From Alphaproteobacteria bacterium (GTDB lineage: Bacteria > Pseudomonadota > Alphaproteobacteria > Micavibrionales > Micavibrionaceae): a stretch of 64,000 nt of DNA. Of this stretch, positions 1 to 9,998 are shown piece after piece. Position numbers and translations under genes: made by a program. The notes under the pieces are model-generated. The model was given only the letters and a program-made list of their open reading frames with translations. It was not told where the DNA came from and searched no databases. The stretch lies in assembly GCA_020443295.1 (NCBI GenBank), contig JAGRIJ010000010.1, positions 1 through 64,000 on the forward strand, given 5' to 3'. How positions within the stretch are numbered: the stretch's first letter is position 1; each line of letters starts with the position of its first letter.

Positions 1-111
1 ATCCTGTCCGTCTTTGAGAAGCGTTGTCTCATACCCGGCTTTTTTCAGCGCGGTGTCGATCAACATGCGCGAGAGATCTTCATCGTCGATGATAAGGGCT
101 TTTAAGGGCAT
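1..111 (-). CDS. Response regulator receiver protein, N-terminus only
   Basis: The reverse strand from position 111 reads an ATG followed by 37 codons that run off the window. The start MPLKALIIDDEDLSRMLID is a typical receiver-domain opening: a hydrophobic first beta strand ending in the acidic D-D-E cluster that binds Mg2+ near the phospho-acceptor. Only the first beta strand and helix are visible. The phospho-acceptor Asp, the conserved Lys and any output domain lie outside the window, so the response it controls cannot be judged. It lies downstream of pbpC on the same strand with a gap of about 57 bases. Confidence 0.75.
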   Translation of the reverse strand, partial: MPLKALIIDDEDLSRMLIDTALKKAGYETTLLKDGQD

Positions 112-168
112 GCTCTGAGACTGCAACGAAAAGTTAAAAACGTTAATGAGAGTCGCTATCATAATATA

Positions 169-2358
169 CTACTTTACAGTAAAGCGAACAGGTTCAAGGC
201 TTTGCACATCCCCGTATGCAGTAAAAAGACTCACGCGCAGAACATGCTTGCCGCGTGTGACGGGCCAGAGAAGCGTCGGCTCTTTTCCTGTGAGTATCGG
301 CTCGTCATCCAGCGCCCATTCCACCCGTGCCTGCGCCGGAAGATTGCGGATTTCAAACCGGAATTTCTGATGCGCCTGCGGGATACGCGGGTCATAGGCA
401 ATCTGCAGCCCGTCCGTCGGCCGCACCAGTTCGGCCTGTAAAGGGGAGTAACCGCTCTGGCTTTCTGCCTTCATTTCATACCCGGCGGGCACCCATTCGG
501 CGGTCATGGGGCAGGGCGTATCCCCATGCGCGGGCCGGGCGCAGACGGTTTTTGAAACCAGTTTCGGGCTGAGGAAGAGGGGCTCCGTCTCGCGGTTTTT
601 ATTCAGAAGGGAAAAGATGGACCGCAGAATCAGCGCAGGCCCGCCCGAACCCGTCACGCCCTCCATCGGGGTGTTATCGAGATTGCCCATCCACACCCCC
701 ACGACATAACGGTCGTTATAACCCATCGTCCACGCATCGCGGTAATCCGTGCTGGTTCCCGTTTTTACGGCCGTTTGAACGGGCAGGTTAAGAACGCTCC
801 CCGCGCCGAATTCCATGCGCCGCGCCCACGGATCGGAAAGAATATTTCCGATCATCGAGGTTGCTTCCTCCGAAAAAACCCGCACCGGAGGCGTGTGCTC
901 ATCCTGCTGCCGGAGGATGTGAAGCGGCTTGTAAACGCCTTTATTGGCCAGCGCCCCGTAAGCCTGAACCATTTCCAGCAGCGTGACCGCGCCGTTGCCC
1001 AGCGCCAGCCCTTCGTCGTAAATCCCGGAGCTTTCGCTCAGGCTCCTAAAACCCAGACGTTGCAGGATCGTCAGGTAATGCCCGGTTCCAACATGCCGGA
1101 TGGCGAGCAGGGCGGGGATGTTCAGGGAATTCCCTAAGGCCTCGCGCAATGTGATGATCCCGTAATGCGTATTGCTGTAATTGCGGAAATTATGCAGCCC
1201 GTGCCCGACCGCTTCGGCCAGCGGCGAGTCATTTAGGAATGTCGCTCCCGTCCATCCCTTTTCCAGCGCTGCGGTATAAACGAAAGGCTTCATGGCTGAA
1301 CCGGGTTGACGCGGGACGGTCACGGTATCGATTTCCAGTCCCGGCGTCTCGCCATCCTTCAGGCTGACTCCCCCAACCACCCACGCGAGAATCTCTCCCG
1401 TCTGGTGATCGGCGATCAGGGCGGCGGCGTTATGCACGCGTTTTTTATGCAGGGAGGAAAGTCGCTGATCGACGATCTCCTGAACCTGCGCCTGCAACGA
1501 GGCATCCAGAGTCGTGCGGTAAAGTTCACTTGGACGTGCGGGAGCGTTCAGCCGTACATACCGCGCGAAATGCCGCGCATCGACAATCAGCGCTGGTTTT
1601 TGGATAGAAAGCGCCTGGTCCTTGATCTGCATAAACTCCGCATCGCCGATCAAACCTTCCGCGTGCAGGGATTCAGACAGACGCATCAGCGGCTTTTCAA
1701 GCCGCCCTGGAAAGCGGAACGGATCATACGCCGAAGGCGCGCGCACCAGAACAACCAGCGCCAGCATTTCCTTATGGCTCAGGGTCGAAAGATCGCGGTT
1801 GAAATAATACCGCGCGGCCTGCGCGACACCCCGCCGGTTGGAGCCGTAAGGAACCTGGTTGAGATAAAATTCCAGAAGATCGGCCTTGGAGACGCTGCGC
1901 TCCAGCCGCTGCGCCTCGAACCCTTCCAGCCAGCGTGACCACACCGAGCGCGGACGCGGATGGATCAGCCGCACAACCTGCTCCGTGATCGTGCTGGCTC
2001 CGCGTACCGTACGCAGGTTCGTGATATTTTGATAGGCAGCCGCGAAGCGGGCGGGCCAGTCAACGCCGCCATGTTCGAAAAACCGCCTGTCCTCGGAGAA
2101 CAGGAATGCGCTTTTCAGGAACTCTGGCACATCGTAAAGCGGCACACGGTCATAAAGATTCCAGCGGTTTTCGTAGGTAAGGCCCAACGGCTCACCGTTG
2201 CGGTCCGTCACCCGCACCGTCTGCACGTCGGAAACGACATCATGCAAGGATTGTTCGACCGGGGAAAGCGAAAGCACCGTGCAGAGGCCTAACGCTGCGC
2301 CTGACAGTATGAACAGGGCCAGAAAGGAAAAGATAAATCTCTTAAATCGGTGTCTCAC
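169..2358 (-). CDS. pbpC: Penicillin-binding protein 1C (bifunctional glycosyltransferase/transpeptidase)
   Basis: Class A penicillin-binding protein that polymerises and may cross-link peptidoglycan at the outer face of the inner membrane. It has an N-terminal membrane anchor at about residues 8-30. The GT51 glycosyltransferase domain carries the catalytic SEDRRFFEHGGVD motif at about 88-100 and STITEQ at about 122-126. The transpeptidase domain has SAMK (Ser354, Lys357), SLN (411-413) and KTGTS (532-536), so all penicillin-binding motifs are present. The C-terminal tail of about 100 residues fits the BiPBP_C domain of the PbpC family, and 729 residues is close to the usual length. The start is GTG at 2358, and its GTGA overlaps the stop of the upstream alpha-2-macroglobulin gene by 4 bases, so the two are translationally coupled. 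This pairing is a known conserved neighbourhood. Confidence 0.95.
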   Translation of the reverse strand: MRHRFKRFIFSFLALFILSGAALGLCTVLSLSPVEQSLHDVVSDVQTVRVTDRNGEPLGLTYENRWNLYDRVPLYDVPEFLKSAFLFSEDRRFFEHGGVDWPARFAAAYQNITNLRTVRGASTITEQVVRLIHPRPRSVWSRWLEGFEAQRLERSVSKADLLEFYLNQVPYGSNRRGVAQAARYYFNRDLSTLSHKEMLALVVLVRAPSAYDPFRFPGRLEKPLMRLSESLHAEGLIGDAEFMQIKDQALSIQKPALIVDARHFARYVRLNAPARPSELYRTTLDASLQAQVQEIVDQRLSSLHKKRVHNAAALIADHQTGEILAWVVGGVSLKDGETPGLEIDTVTVPRQPGSAMKPFVYTAALEKGWTGATFLNDSPLAEAVGHGLHNFRNYSNTHYGIITLREALGNSLNIPALLAIRHVGTGHYLTILQRLGFRSLSESSGIYDEGLALGNGAVTLLEMVQAYGALANKGVYKPLHILRQQDEHTPPVRVFSEEATSMIGNILSDPWARRMEFGAGSVLNLPVQTAVKTGTSTDYRDAWTMGYNDRYVVGVWMGNLDNTPMEGVTGSGGPALILRSIFSLLNKNRETEPLFLSPKLVSKTVCARPAHGDTPCPMTAEWVPAGYEMKAESQSGYSPLQAELVRPTDGLQIAYDPRIPQAHQKFRFEIRNLPAQARVEWALDDEPILTGKEPTLLWPVTRGKHVLRVSLFTAYGDVQSLEPVRFTVK

Positions 2359-5300
2359 GGTCCGGTCTGAATCACAAGCGTGCCACTTTGCCCGCGTCCG
2401 TAAACGTCCGGGTCGTACATTTCTTCGGCGCGGACAGGCGGCGCGGAAAATGTGCCGTCGGCGATACCCTGCGCGACGTAGGAGAGATGGTAATGCCCCG
2501 CCGGCAGCCAGTCAGAGAAGAACCGCGCCGAGTCATGCCGCAACTCTTTATGATAAAAGCTCCAGAACGAGAAATTATATTCCCGCCAGTCGCTATACTT
2601 GAACCACATAGAACCGCCCGCCTGATCGTAAACCGCTTCCGCGTCATCGACCGCAGAAGCCGTCGCAAGGTCGCGGTTGACGGTTTCCAGCCCGCCGGGT
2701 AGCGGGTCGTTGATCACTACGAAATTACGCGGAGCCGGGAGGTTGAGGAACAGATCGACCCGCACAAGATCCCCGCGCTTGATGCTCTCGCTCTCTTTAA
2801 GAAGCCGCCACTTCCCGTCTTTCTTGACGCTGTATTCACGGGCGATATCCATGCCCGCATTAATCTTGTTTTCCCATCCAACTTTCGGCGCGTAACGCAG
2901 TCGGGTCGCGTAATAAAGCCGCCCTTCTCCGTCCTTATTCAAACGCATCACGCGCTTCTGGCCGGGATCTTCCGCCGTGATCGGCTTGCTAAGGGTGACG
3001 GGCGCATCGCGGAAATCCTTGAAACCTGTCTCGCCATATGTCACTTCATCCAGCGAGGCCGTAACGTGCATGGCGGGCTTGACGTCCTCATAAACCCGCG
3101 CATATTCGATCAGGCCGTTCATGCAGAACATATTTTCCTGCGTGTTCTCCCAGTAATCGCGGCTCTCGCGGCTTTGTGTAATCATCCGCACCAGCTTGAA
3201 GGGTTTATCGCCGATCAGCTCTTTTCCGGCCTCCGTCTTGCCATAGGACAGGAAAGCGGACAGGATCGCGCAGTTATCGCGCAAAGGCGTGGCCAGCAGG
3301 CGCAGATACCCGTCATCCAGTGTCTCGCTGAACATGAATTTCCCGCCTGTCTCGTTCCCGGCGGCGAAGATCATGTCCGCGGCTTCCTTGGCGCTGGCCT
3401 TGGTATTTTCAAACATCAGCGCGGCCTGCATGAAATGCGCCTTCCCGAACAGGCTCATATTTTTCAGATGCGGCGCATAACGTGACACATCATCTGCCGT
3501 CACTTTTCCTTCCTTCGCCAGCGCCGCAAGGGCGACAGCCCGCACGGTGGAGGTCATGCCGGGCTGGTAGAAATCAGGCACGGCATCCTGCCGCAGCAGG
3601 TTGAGAAGATAGCCGTGCAGCTTGCTCTCGACATCGGCAGGAATGTCGTAGCCGTCTTTTTTAAGCCACGTAAACGCCATCGCCGTATAGGCGCTTAAGT
3701 AAGGATCGGCCCGCTCGTCGCGCGGAACGAAATACGCCATGCCCCCGTTCGGCGCCTGGTAATTGGCGGCACGGCTGAGCATATTTTTCGGCAGGTCCTC
3801 GGCTCCATCCCAAGTGAAGGATTCGGGCAGGTAGGTTTTGAGTTCCTTGTAATGCGCGGCCATAACCCCCTGCGTTAAAACCTGTTCCCAGCAGAGATAG
3901 GGGTAGTCGCGTATATACCGGAACGCGCCCGTGAGATTTGCGATCACGGAAGGCGAAAGCACAACGCTGACATCCCCCGTATCGGTATAGATTTCCTTGG
4001 GGAAGAGGATATTTTCGCTGGCCTGCGCCTCGGTCGTCGTGCCGTAATTCGCGGCCACGTCGATCACCCGTTGCTTCAGGACGGGCAGAGTATATTCCAT
4101 AGCATCCTGATCCTGATCGTCTCCGGCGGACGCGTGGAAGGTAATAGAACCCTTGGGAACCTCGCGGTCGATCGGCAGCATCTTCGCGTCAAGCGGAAGA
4201 GTGACGGTCTGCCGTTTATAGGGTGCAAGCGTGACGGTCTGCTCGGTAGAGACAACATCGGAATCCTTGGTGACCGTATCGCCGAACGCCTCGATTTTCA
4301 CGGTCAGCGTACGCAGCGCATCCGTGCGGTTCATGACGCTGAACCCGGCTGTGAACGTATCGCCCTCATGCACCTGATTAGGCATGACAGGGCGTAGCTC
4401 TGTCGGGCGGTTGACCTTAAAGGTGCCCTCGCCAAGCCCCATCCGGTCGGTCGGGGTCGTGGCCACGGCCAGAACGCGCCACCCGGTCAGATTATCCGGC
4501 GCATCGAAAGTAATCGTAGCGTTGCCGTTCGCATCGGTCTTGACCGCAGGGTTCCAGTAGCTCACGAATTTGAAGAGCGTACGCATATCAAGGTCGCCGC
4601 CGCCGTCCCCGCCGGGACTCGCGCCCTTCTTCTCGAACTTCTGTCTCCCGATCAGGCGGTAAAGCAGGCTGTAATTGCGCAGATCCAGCGCATCAAGATC
4701 ATAAAAACCTTTATAAGGATCGAACGCGTCTCTTCCGGCTCCGATCAGGTCGAAGACGGATTCATCCAGAACCGCAACCGCAAGTTCGATCGGTTCGGCT
4801 TTCTCCGGCGCATGGCGCGGCGCGGCCTTCAGGGTAACCTCAACCTTATCGCGCGGACGGTAAACATCCTGCGCGGTCTTTACTTCGACGGTGACTTCTT
4901 TGTAAGGGTCGCGCACAGGCATGGTCACATAACCAAGCCGGAAAGACGGCTTGCCGAGATCGACCTGTCCCAGGGGCGGAACGTCCTTATCCACGCGCGG
5001 CGAAACCACCATGACCGAAAGATAGAAGCCGGGCATGTAATCCGGCTTGACGGGGATTTCCAGAACAGGCGCGCCGCCTTCAAGCGTTTGCGTGAAGTGC
5101 TCAATGATCCCGTAGCGCTCGATGGTAACCAGGGCCTTCGCGCCGGGGTAGGGGTTCTTGACGAGGAAACGGGCTGTATCTCCGATCTTGTAATCCTTTT
5201 TCTCAGGAATGATGGGAAGAATAAATTTGTCTTCGTCATTCCACTGCACGTAATCGCTGCCCGAAACCCAGATTTGAATCTGGGTGTGATGTTCGCGGCC

Positions 5301-8300
5301 TTTCGTATCGGCGATAGTCGCGGTCATCCGGTAGGTTCCGGCCTTTTCCGGCGTAAAGCTGCAATCCTGCCCTTCCAGAGCGGAAGCCTGAGAGCACGTG
5401 GCGACCTGTTTCCATTCGCGCGTGATATCGCTCAGATACGCATTCCCCGCACCCTTGACCTTGGCAACGCTGATCTCTTCAAACTCGATCATAGAAGCAA
5501 TCTGCGTTCCTGCTGCAGGATTCCCCTCATCGTCCACGACGAGCGTTTGAAGATTCACTGGCTGTTTGGAGGTATAGAACCACTGCGGACTTTTCACGCC
5601 CACAAAACGGTCGACCCCCACATAATCCGCCTGCGCGGTTGATGCGATGGACTTGCCGCGGTCGTCCTGCACCGCGCTCTCGATCTGAAGCGTGCCGTAA
5701 TAGATCGATTGTTGCGGAAGGGTAAAGACTTCCGTCCATCCGCCTTTATCGTCAAGCTTCTGTTCCTTCTGAAGAAGCTGGGCAAAGCTCATACCGTCAT
5801 TTGATCCGCCGAAATAAAAGTTTTCGGCAACCGGGCTTTTGGAGGTAAACGTGCGGGTTTCAAGCCCGATTGTCAGGCGCGCGGAGGCATCCGTATACGG
5901 TCCTCCGGAATGAAGAGCCGCCAGCGTTTCGATCGTCATTGCATCGCCGGGGCGGAACAACGTGCCCGCCACTTCGGTGGTGACCCTGAACGGCGCGGGC
6001 GTAAAATCGCTGACCAGAACCCGTAGCGGCGTAAGCGTATATTGCTCGTCTTTTTCTTCATATTCGTATTCTTCCTCTTCGCCGTTCTCTTCCGCTTTCT
6101 CAGCAGGCGGGCTTTTGCGGAAATCCGCCTTCAGCTTGAACCGGTACCACCCGACAGCCGCAGTTTCGGGAATGGGGAACTCCCCGTGATACGCGCCGAA
6201 CTCGGAAAACTTGATGTCCGCAACCTCCTGCACGGTTTTTCCTGTCGGATCGACGATCTCCAAGCTGTACAGTCCTTTGGGCGGCGCGGTCAGGGTGCGT
6301 TCGTTCTGGTTGCGCAGGAAAATCTTGTACTGCATCGTATCCCCGGCACGGTAAATCCCCTGCGCGGTCATGCCCCAGCTTTTCAGGTGCCCGAAACGGT
6401 CGCGGTTATAGGCATAGGTCCCGTCCTCCGAGAGATTCCATGTATCAAGTCCGAAGCTGGGGGCCAGAGGCAAAAGCGCCATGTCCGAACCTTTGTCCAG
6501 CCGGGCAAAAAGCCTCATATCCTCATCATTCCAGGCTTTCAGGTAATCTTGAAGCGGGTCGAGTGTCTCGCTGCCCGGCAGGAGAGCAATCCCGTCCGCG
6601 TCGGTCACCGCGCTCGCCAGAACATTTTTTGGAGAGGAAAGAGTAGGGAAGGAGTCTTTATAAAGACTGACCTTCACACCCGAAACAGGCATCCCGGTCT
6701 CAAGATCGGTCACCCACATCAGGGAATTGAAATGCCCCAGCTTCAGGTGCGCCTGCCATGGCGTAACCTGCGCGAACAGCTTGCGGTCGCCCTCCCATTT
6801 ATTCTCAACGAAGGGTTCCGTCGAAAGCTCGGCATACAGGGCGCCGGGCTTGCCGCCCAGCATCTCGCGCACACCGCCGGGAACACCGTACTGAACGTCT
6901 TCGATCTTTTTAATATCTTTCTTGAAAACCTGATTGTCCTTCGCGCCCTGCACCGTCACCGAGCGGTAATTAAACGTATAGGAGGTCAGGTTGTTCACAT
7001 AAAACGGCAACTCGCTGTCTGTCTGGCTTTCCAGCACGGCATAGCGGTGTGGCATCACGAAATTCGGATTGCGGTGATTGGTCGAAAATTTCATCTCCAG
7101 CGCGGCTGGCAAGGTTCTTCCGAACTCATCCTCTAGTCCGCTGGCCGGAAGGCTCAGCGTATATTCCTGCGCCGCTTTCAAACCGATCGGCAACCAGATC
7201 GTATATTGACGCCCCTGCGAATGGATTGTGCCAAGACCGGAATAATCGCGGTTTTCATCCCCCCACGGATTGTAATCCTTCAAGTCGCCCGAAAGGCCAG
7301 GCTTGAATACGGCGTTATCCTTGACTTCCGAACGCAGGATCGGCGCAGAAAATGCCAGCGCGACCGTACGCATCGGATCGCACAGCAACCCCTCCGATGG
7401 CTTGGTTGTCGGCGTGATCAGGATTGGCGACCCGCTATTATCCGTGCAGCTGACCCCTACGAAGGCAAAGGCCGGGAACGTATAAAACGTCACGACATCG
7501 CGCTGCGCCGTGCCTGTTTCCGACCCTTGCGCGGACACCAGCCCCGGCTCGATCCGCAGCGCATACGAAAAGTCGGCGTTTAGTTCCGCCTGCGGTTCAA
7601 CCAGCCAGACCCTGCGGGCTTCCTCGCCGTTGATTTCGGTCTTTTGGTCGTCGCTCTGCCGCTCCTGCACGTCTGTCTGCACCCAGATTTTATCGTTCGG
7701 CGAATAAATGTAATCCGGCAGCTTCTGCCAGTTTTCATCGGCTTTGACGGTCAGGGGCACACGCGCGCCGCCGCCCGAGGGTTGCAGAAACAGGTGCTGC
7801 TCGACCGAGGATTTGGAAACCGATTGCGTAAAGACCACGCGGATAACGGGATGAACGGGCGAAAGCCACGTATTGAAATTCGTATAGCTGACATCCGGTC
7901 TTTGCGTAATAAAGCCGCTGACGCTCTCGCTTTCCAGCTTACCGCCGTCCTCGGCGGTAAGCACAGGGGCGATCTTGACGATATACCGCGTGGCCGGAGC
8001 CATACTGTCCGAGTAATCCAGATTACACGACAGCGATGAAGTGTTCAGCCACCGCCATTGGCAGTTCAAAGGAGGCGTAATGGTCACGCCGACCTCTTCG
8101 GCGGTGCGCTCCATCCGCCCGAGCGGCACGACGGGGCGGTTGAATTCAATGACGATCTGATTGCCGGGAGGAACGTCCTCCCCGGTGGGCGTGACCCGCA
8201 GAATGCTGAGTTTTTTGGGCTGGTCCGCAGAAAAGGCAGGAAAAACAGAAAAAATGCACATAAACGTAAAGAGTGCACACCACAAGCGGCCACGCATCGC

Positions 8301-8309
8301 CTTCCCCAT
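2355..8309 (-). CDS. Bacterial alpha-2-macroglobulin (thioester protease trap)
   Basis: Large periplasmic protein of 1984 residues in the YfhM-like bacterial alpha-2-macroglobulin family, thought to trap intruding proteases. The N-terminus has a Sec signal ending around PAFSA-DQ at residue 28, with no lipobox Cys, so it appears to be soluble rather than a lipoprotein like E. coli YfhM. The thioester motif is present as CWEQ (Cys1473 to Gln1476) instead of the usual CLEQ, so the trap should be chemically active. An acidic tract (EEEEYEYEEKDEQ) sits near residues 740-755. Downstream, pbpC overlaps by 4 bases. The family function and the link to PBP1C are established knowledge; activity here is inferred. 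An in-frame ATG five codons in is an alternative start. Confidence 0.93.
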   Translation of the reverse strand: MGKAMRGRLWCALFTFMCIFSVFPAFSADQPKKLSILRVTPTGEDVPPGNQIVIEFNRPVVPLGRMERTAEEVGVTITPPLNCQWRWLNTSSLSCNLDYSDSMAPATRYIVKIAPVLTAEDGGKLESESVSGFITQRPDVSYTNFNTWLSPVHPVIRVVFTQSVSKSSVEQHLFLQPSGGGARVPLTVKADENWQKLPDYIYSPNDKIWVQTDVQERQSDDQKTEINGEEARRVWLVEPQAELNADFSYALRIEPGLVSAQGSETGTAQRDVVTFYTFPAFAFVGVSCTDNSGSPILITPTTKPSEGLLCDPMRTVALAFSAPILRSEVKDNAVFKPGLSGDLKDYNPWGDENRDYSGLGTIHSQGRQYTIWLPIGLKAAQEYTLSLPASGLEDEFGRTLPAALEMKFSTNHRNPNFVMPHRYAVLESQTDSELPFYVNNLTSYTFNYRSVTVQGAKDNQVFKKDIKKIEDVQYGVPGGVREMLGGKPGALYAELSTEPFVENKWEGDRKLFAQVTPWQAHLKLGHFNSLMWVTDLETGMPVSGVKVSLYKDSFPTLSSPKNVLASAVTDADGIALLPGSETLDPLQDYLKAWNDEDMRLFARLDKGSDMALLPLAPSFGLDTWNLSEDGTYAYNRDRFGHLKSWGMTAQGIYRAGDTMQYKIFLRNQNERTLTAPPKGLYSLEIVDPTGKTVQEVADIKFSEFGAYHGEFPIPETAAVGWYRFKLKADFRKSPPAEKAEENGEEEEYEYEEKDEQYTLTPLRVLVSDFTPAPFRVTTEVAGTLFRPGDAMTIETLAALHSGGPYTDASARLTIGLETRTFTSKSPVAENFYFGGSNDGMSFAQLLQKEQKLDDKGGWTEVFTLPQQSIYYGTLQIESAVQDDRGKSIASTAQADYVGVDRFVGVKSPQWFYTSKQPVNLQTLVVDDEGNPAAGTQIASMIEFEEISVAKVKGAGNAYLSDITREWKQVATCSQASALEGQDCSFTPEKAGTYRMTATIADTKGREHHTQIQIWVSGSDYVQWNDEDKFILPIIPEKKDYKIGDTARFLVKNPYPGAKALVTIERYGIIEHFTQTLEGGAPVLEIPVKPDYMPGFYLSVMVVSPRVDKDVPPLGQVDLGKPSFRLGYVTMPVRDPYKEVTVEVKTAQDVYRPRDKVEVTLKAAPRHAPEKAEPIELAVAVLDESVFDLIGAGRDAFDPYKGFYDLDALDLRNYSLLYRLIGRQKFEKKGASPGGDGGGDLDMRTLFKFVSYWNPAVKTDANGNATITFDAPDNLTGWRVLAVATTPTDRMGLGEGTFKVNRPTELRPVMPNQVHEGDTFTAGFSVMNRTDALRTLTVKIEAFGDTVTKDSDVVSTEQTVTLAPYKRQTVTLPLDAKMLPIDREVPKGSITFHASAGDDQDQDAMEYTLPVLKQRVIDVAANYGTTTEAQASENILFPKEIYTDTGDVSVVLSPSVIANLTGAFRYIRDYPYLCWEQVLTQGVMAAHYKELKTYLPESFTWDGAEDLPKNMLSRAANYQAPNGGMAYFVPRDERADPYLSAYTAMAFTWLKKDGYDIPADVESKLHGYLLNLLRQDAVPDFYQPGMTSTVRAVALAALAKEGKVTADDVSRYAPHLKNMSLFGKAHFMQAALMFENTKASAKEAADMIFAAGNETGGKFMFSETLDDGYLRLLATPLRDNCAILSAFLSYGKTEAGKELIGDKPFKLVRMITQSRESRDYWENTQENMFCMNGLIEYARVYEDVKPAMHVTASLDEVTYGETGFKDFRDAPVTLSKPITAEDPGQKRVMRLNKDGEGRLYYATRLRYAPKVGWENKINAGMDIAREYSVKKDGKWRLLKESESIKRGDLVRVDLFLNLPAPRNFVVINDPLPGGLETVNRDLATASAVDDAEAVYDQAGGSMWFKYSDWREYNFSFWSFYHKELRHDSARFFSDWLPAGHYHLSYVAQGIADGTFSAPPVRAEEMYDPDVYGRGQSGTLVIQTGP

Positions 8310-8410
8310 GAGTCGAATATGAATCGAATGAAACGTAATGATTTAGAGGTATCACAACACCATGACGATAAAAAGCGGGACACGAAAATAATTCATGAAG
8401 AGGGATGTTT

Positions 8411-8438
8411 TTGACAAACACCTCAACCTCACTAGAAT
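8411..8438 (+). promoter_or_regulatory. Sigma70-type promoter of bdhA
   Basis: TTGACA at 8411-8416 is followed, after 16 bases, by TAGAAT at 8433-8438. This places transcription start about 35 bases before the bdhA ATG at 8479, which is preceded by the purine-rich AGGAAAGG ribosome-binding region. Confidence 0.6.
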
Positions 8439-8478
8439 GAGGCATCGATTCTCAATCTTTCAGGAAAGGTAGATAAGG

Positions 8479-9258
8479 ATGCTTAAAGGAAAAAGCGCGA
8501 TTATTACCGGCTCAACCAGCGGAATAGGACTTGGTATCGCTAAAGGTTTTGCGGCGGAAGGCGTCAATATCGTGATGAACGGCTTCGGCAAGCCTGATGA
8601 AATTGAAAAGATCCGCTCGGAAATCGAGGCAATGGGCGTAAAGGCTCATTATAACGGCGCGGATATGACCAAGCCCGACGAAATAACGGCCTTGGTCGAG
8701 GATGCCGAAAAGACAATGGGATCGGTTGATATTCTCGTTAATAACGCCGGGATCCAGTTTGTCTCCCCGGTCGACGAATTTCCGCCGGAAAAATGGAACG
8801 CAATTATCGGAATTGACCTGTCCGCCAGCTTTCACACCGTCAGGGCGGCTGTCCCCCTTATGCGAAAACAGGGCTGGGGGCGGATCATTAACATCGCTTC
8901 GGCACATGCCTTAGTGGCTTCTCCGTTCAAGACCGCCTATGTATCGGCCAAGCACGGCCTTCTGGGGTTCACAAAAACTGTGGCTCTGGAAGTCGCGCAG
9001 AACAACATCACCTGCAACGCGATTTGCCCCGGTTATGTCTGGACCCCTCTGGTGGAAGGGCAGGTCAAGGATACCGCCAAGGCCAGGGGAATTACGGAAG
9101 ATGAGGTTATCAAGAACGTGCTCCTTGCCGCTCAATGGACCAAGAAATTTGTAACTGTAGAGCAAATCGCAGGAACCGCCCTGTTCCTGTGTTCCGATAC
9201 CGCGCAAAACATTACAGGAACCTCGATTGTCATCGACGGTGGCTGGACGGCTGCGTAA
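8479..9258 (+). CDS. bdhA: 3-hydroxybutyrate dehydrogenase (SDR family)
   Basis: NAD-dependent oxidation of (R)-3-hydroxybutyrate to acetoacetate, a step in poly-3-hydroxybutyrate and ketone body use, in the cytoplasm. The 259-residue protein has the classic SDR layout: TGSTSGIG nucleotide-binding motif at residues 10-17, NNAGI, and the YVSAK catalytic Tyr-x3-Lys motif. The sequence around AGIQFVSPVDEFPPEKW and the ICPGYVWTPLV segment are typical of BdhA rather than of generic SDRs. It stands alone with its own promoter and converges with the PH-domain gene on the other strand. Substrate assignment is by family resemblance. Confidence 0.9.
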   Translation: MLKGKSAIITGSTSGIGLGIAKGFAAEGVNIVMNGFGKPDEIEKIRSEIEAMGVKAHYNGADMTKPDEITALVEDAEKTMGSVDILVNNAGIQFVSPVDEFPPEKWNAIIGIDLSASFHTVRAAVPLMRKQGWGRIINIASAHALVASPFKTAYVSAKHGLLGFTKTVALEVAQNNITCNAICPGYVWTPLVEGQVKDTAKARGITEDEVIKNVLLAAQWTKKFVTVEQIAGTALFLCSDTAQNITGTSIVIDGGWTAA

Positions 9259-9266
9259 AATAAAGC

Positions 9267-9998
9267 CTACGCGGCCTTGTTCGGCGGTTTCTTTTTAGGG
9301 GATTGAGACGGCGCGTTGTCCTGTGTCAGGGCCTTTTGCTTCGAAGCCTTGCCGAAACTGCCTTTCATCTTTTCCTTCAGCGTTTTGAGCTTGTGGCGGA
9401 CTCGTGACTCATCGCGGAGTTTTTCGATTTGCTCCATGTTGCTCCAGAACTCGTCATGCCCGTATTCGATAAGCGGGTGTTTCATGCGGGCCGTATGAGA
9501 GGCTTTAACGAGCCGGTAGGGGTTCCGGATAGCAGGAAGAATAATGTCATCGACGAAGCGGCAGTCCAGCCGAACCCGCCCATATCCGAACATCCAGCCG
9601 AACCAGCCGTGAATAACGTGTTCGGCGCGGATATCTTCCAGATCGACCTGATCGACTTCGATGAAGATCAACCCGCGCTTATAGATAACTCTCTGGTTTG
9701 TCAGCCCGACTTCGGTAGAAATGTAAACCAGAAACAAGGGGATAAAGACCGCCAGCCCTGTCAGGACAAAAATCCAAGGGATCGGCGTGTTTCTCTCGGT
9801 AAACGTCACAAGCCAGAGATCAACGTTGAACTTGTACGCATTATGCGTAAAAAATGCATAGAGGTAATATTCTATCAAAAAACCGATAGCGCTAAGCCCG
9901 ACCAGGCAAATAACGGCTTCCAGAAAATAGATCCAGTGCGGTCTGAATGTGGCCAGAAGCTTTTCATCGGTACCGATAACTTTGCGGATATAGCTCAT
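9267..9998 (-). CDS. Membrane protein with bacterial PH domain (YdbS/YdbT-like)
   Basis: Likely 243 residues starting at MSYIRKVIGTDE. Two hydrophobic helices (about residues 24-45 and 65-90) are followed by a bacterial PH-like (bPH2) segment that includes TEVGLTNQRVIYKRGLIFIEVDQVDLEDI, written here as the TNQRVIY and QVDLEDI hallmarks. The C-terminus is basic and low-complexity, ending in KKKPPNKAA. An upstream in-frame ATG at 10028 exists, but the start at 9998 forms an ATGA overlap with the stop of the universal stress gene, so I prefer it. It is the last gene of a three-gene operon. The function of bPH2 membrane proteins is poorly known; a role in membrane or stress signalling is only a guess. 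Confidence 0.8.
   Translation of the reverse strand: MSYIRKVIGTDEKLLATFRPHWIYFLEAVICLVGLSAIGFLIEYYLYAFFTHNAYKFNVDLWLVTFTERNTPIPWIFVLTGLAVFIPLFLVYISTEVGLTNQRVIYKRGLIFIEVDQVDLEDIRAEHVIHGWFGWMFGYGRVRLDCRFVDDIILPAIRNPYRLVKASHTARMKHPLIEYGHDEFWSNMEQIEKLRDESRVRHKLKTLKEKMKGSFGKASKQKALTQDNAPSQSPKKKPPNKAA

Noticed and set aside
6042..7136. Plus-strand open frame of 364 codons within the macroglobulin gene
   Set aside because: No family resemblance; it is a shadow of the well-supported minus-strand gene.
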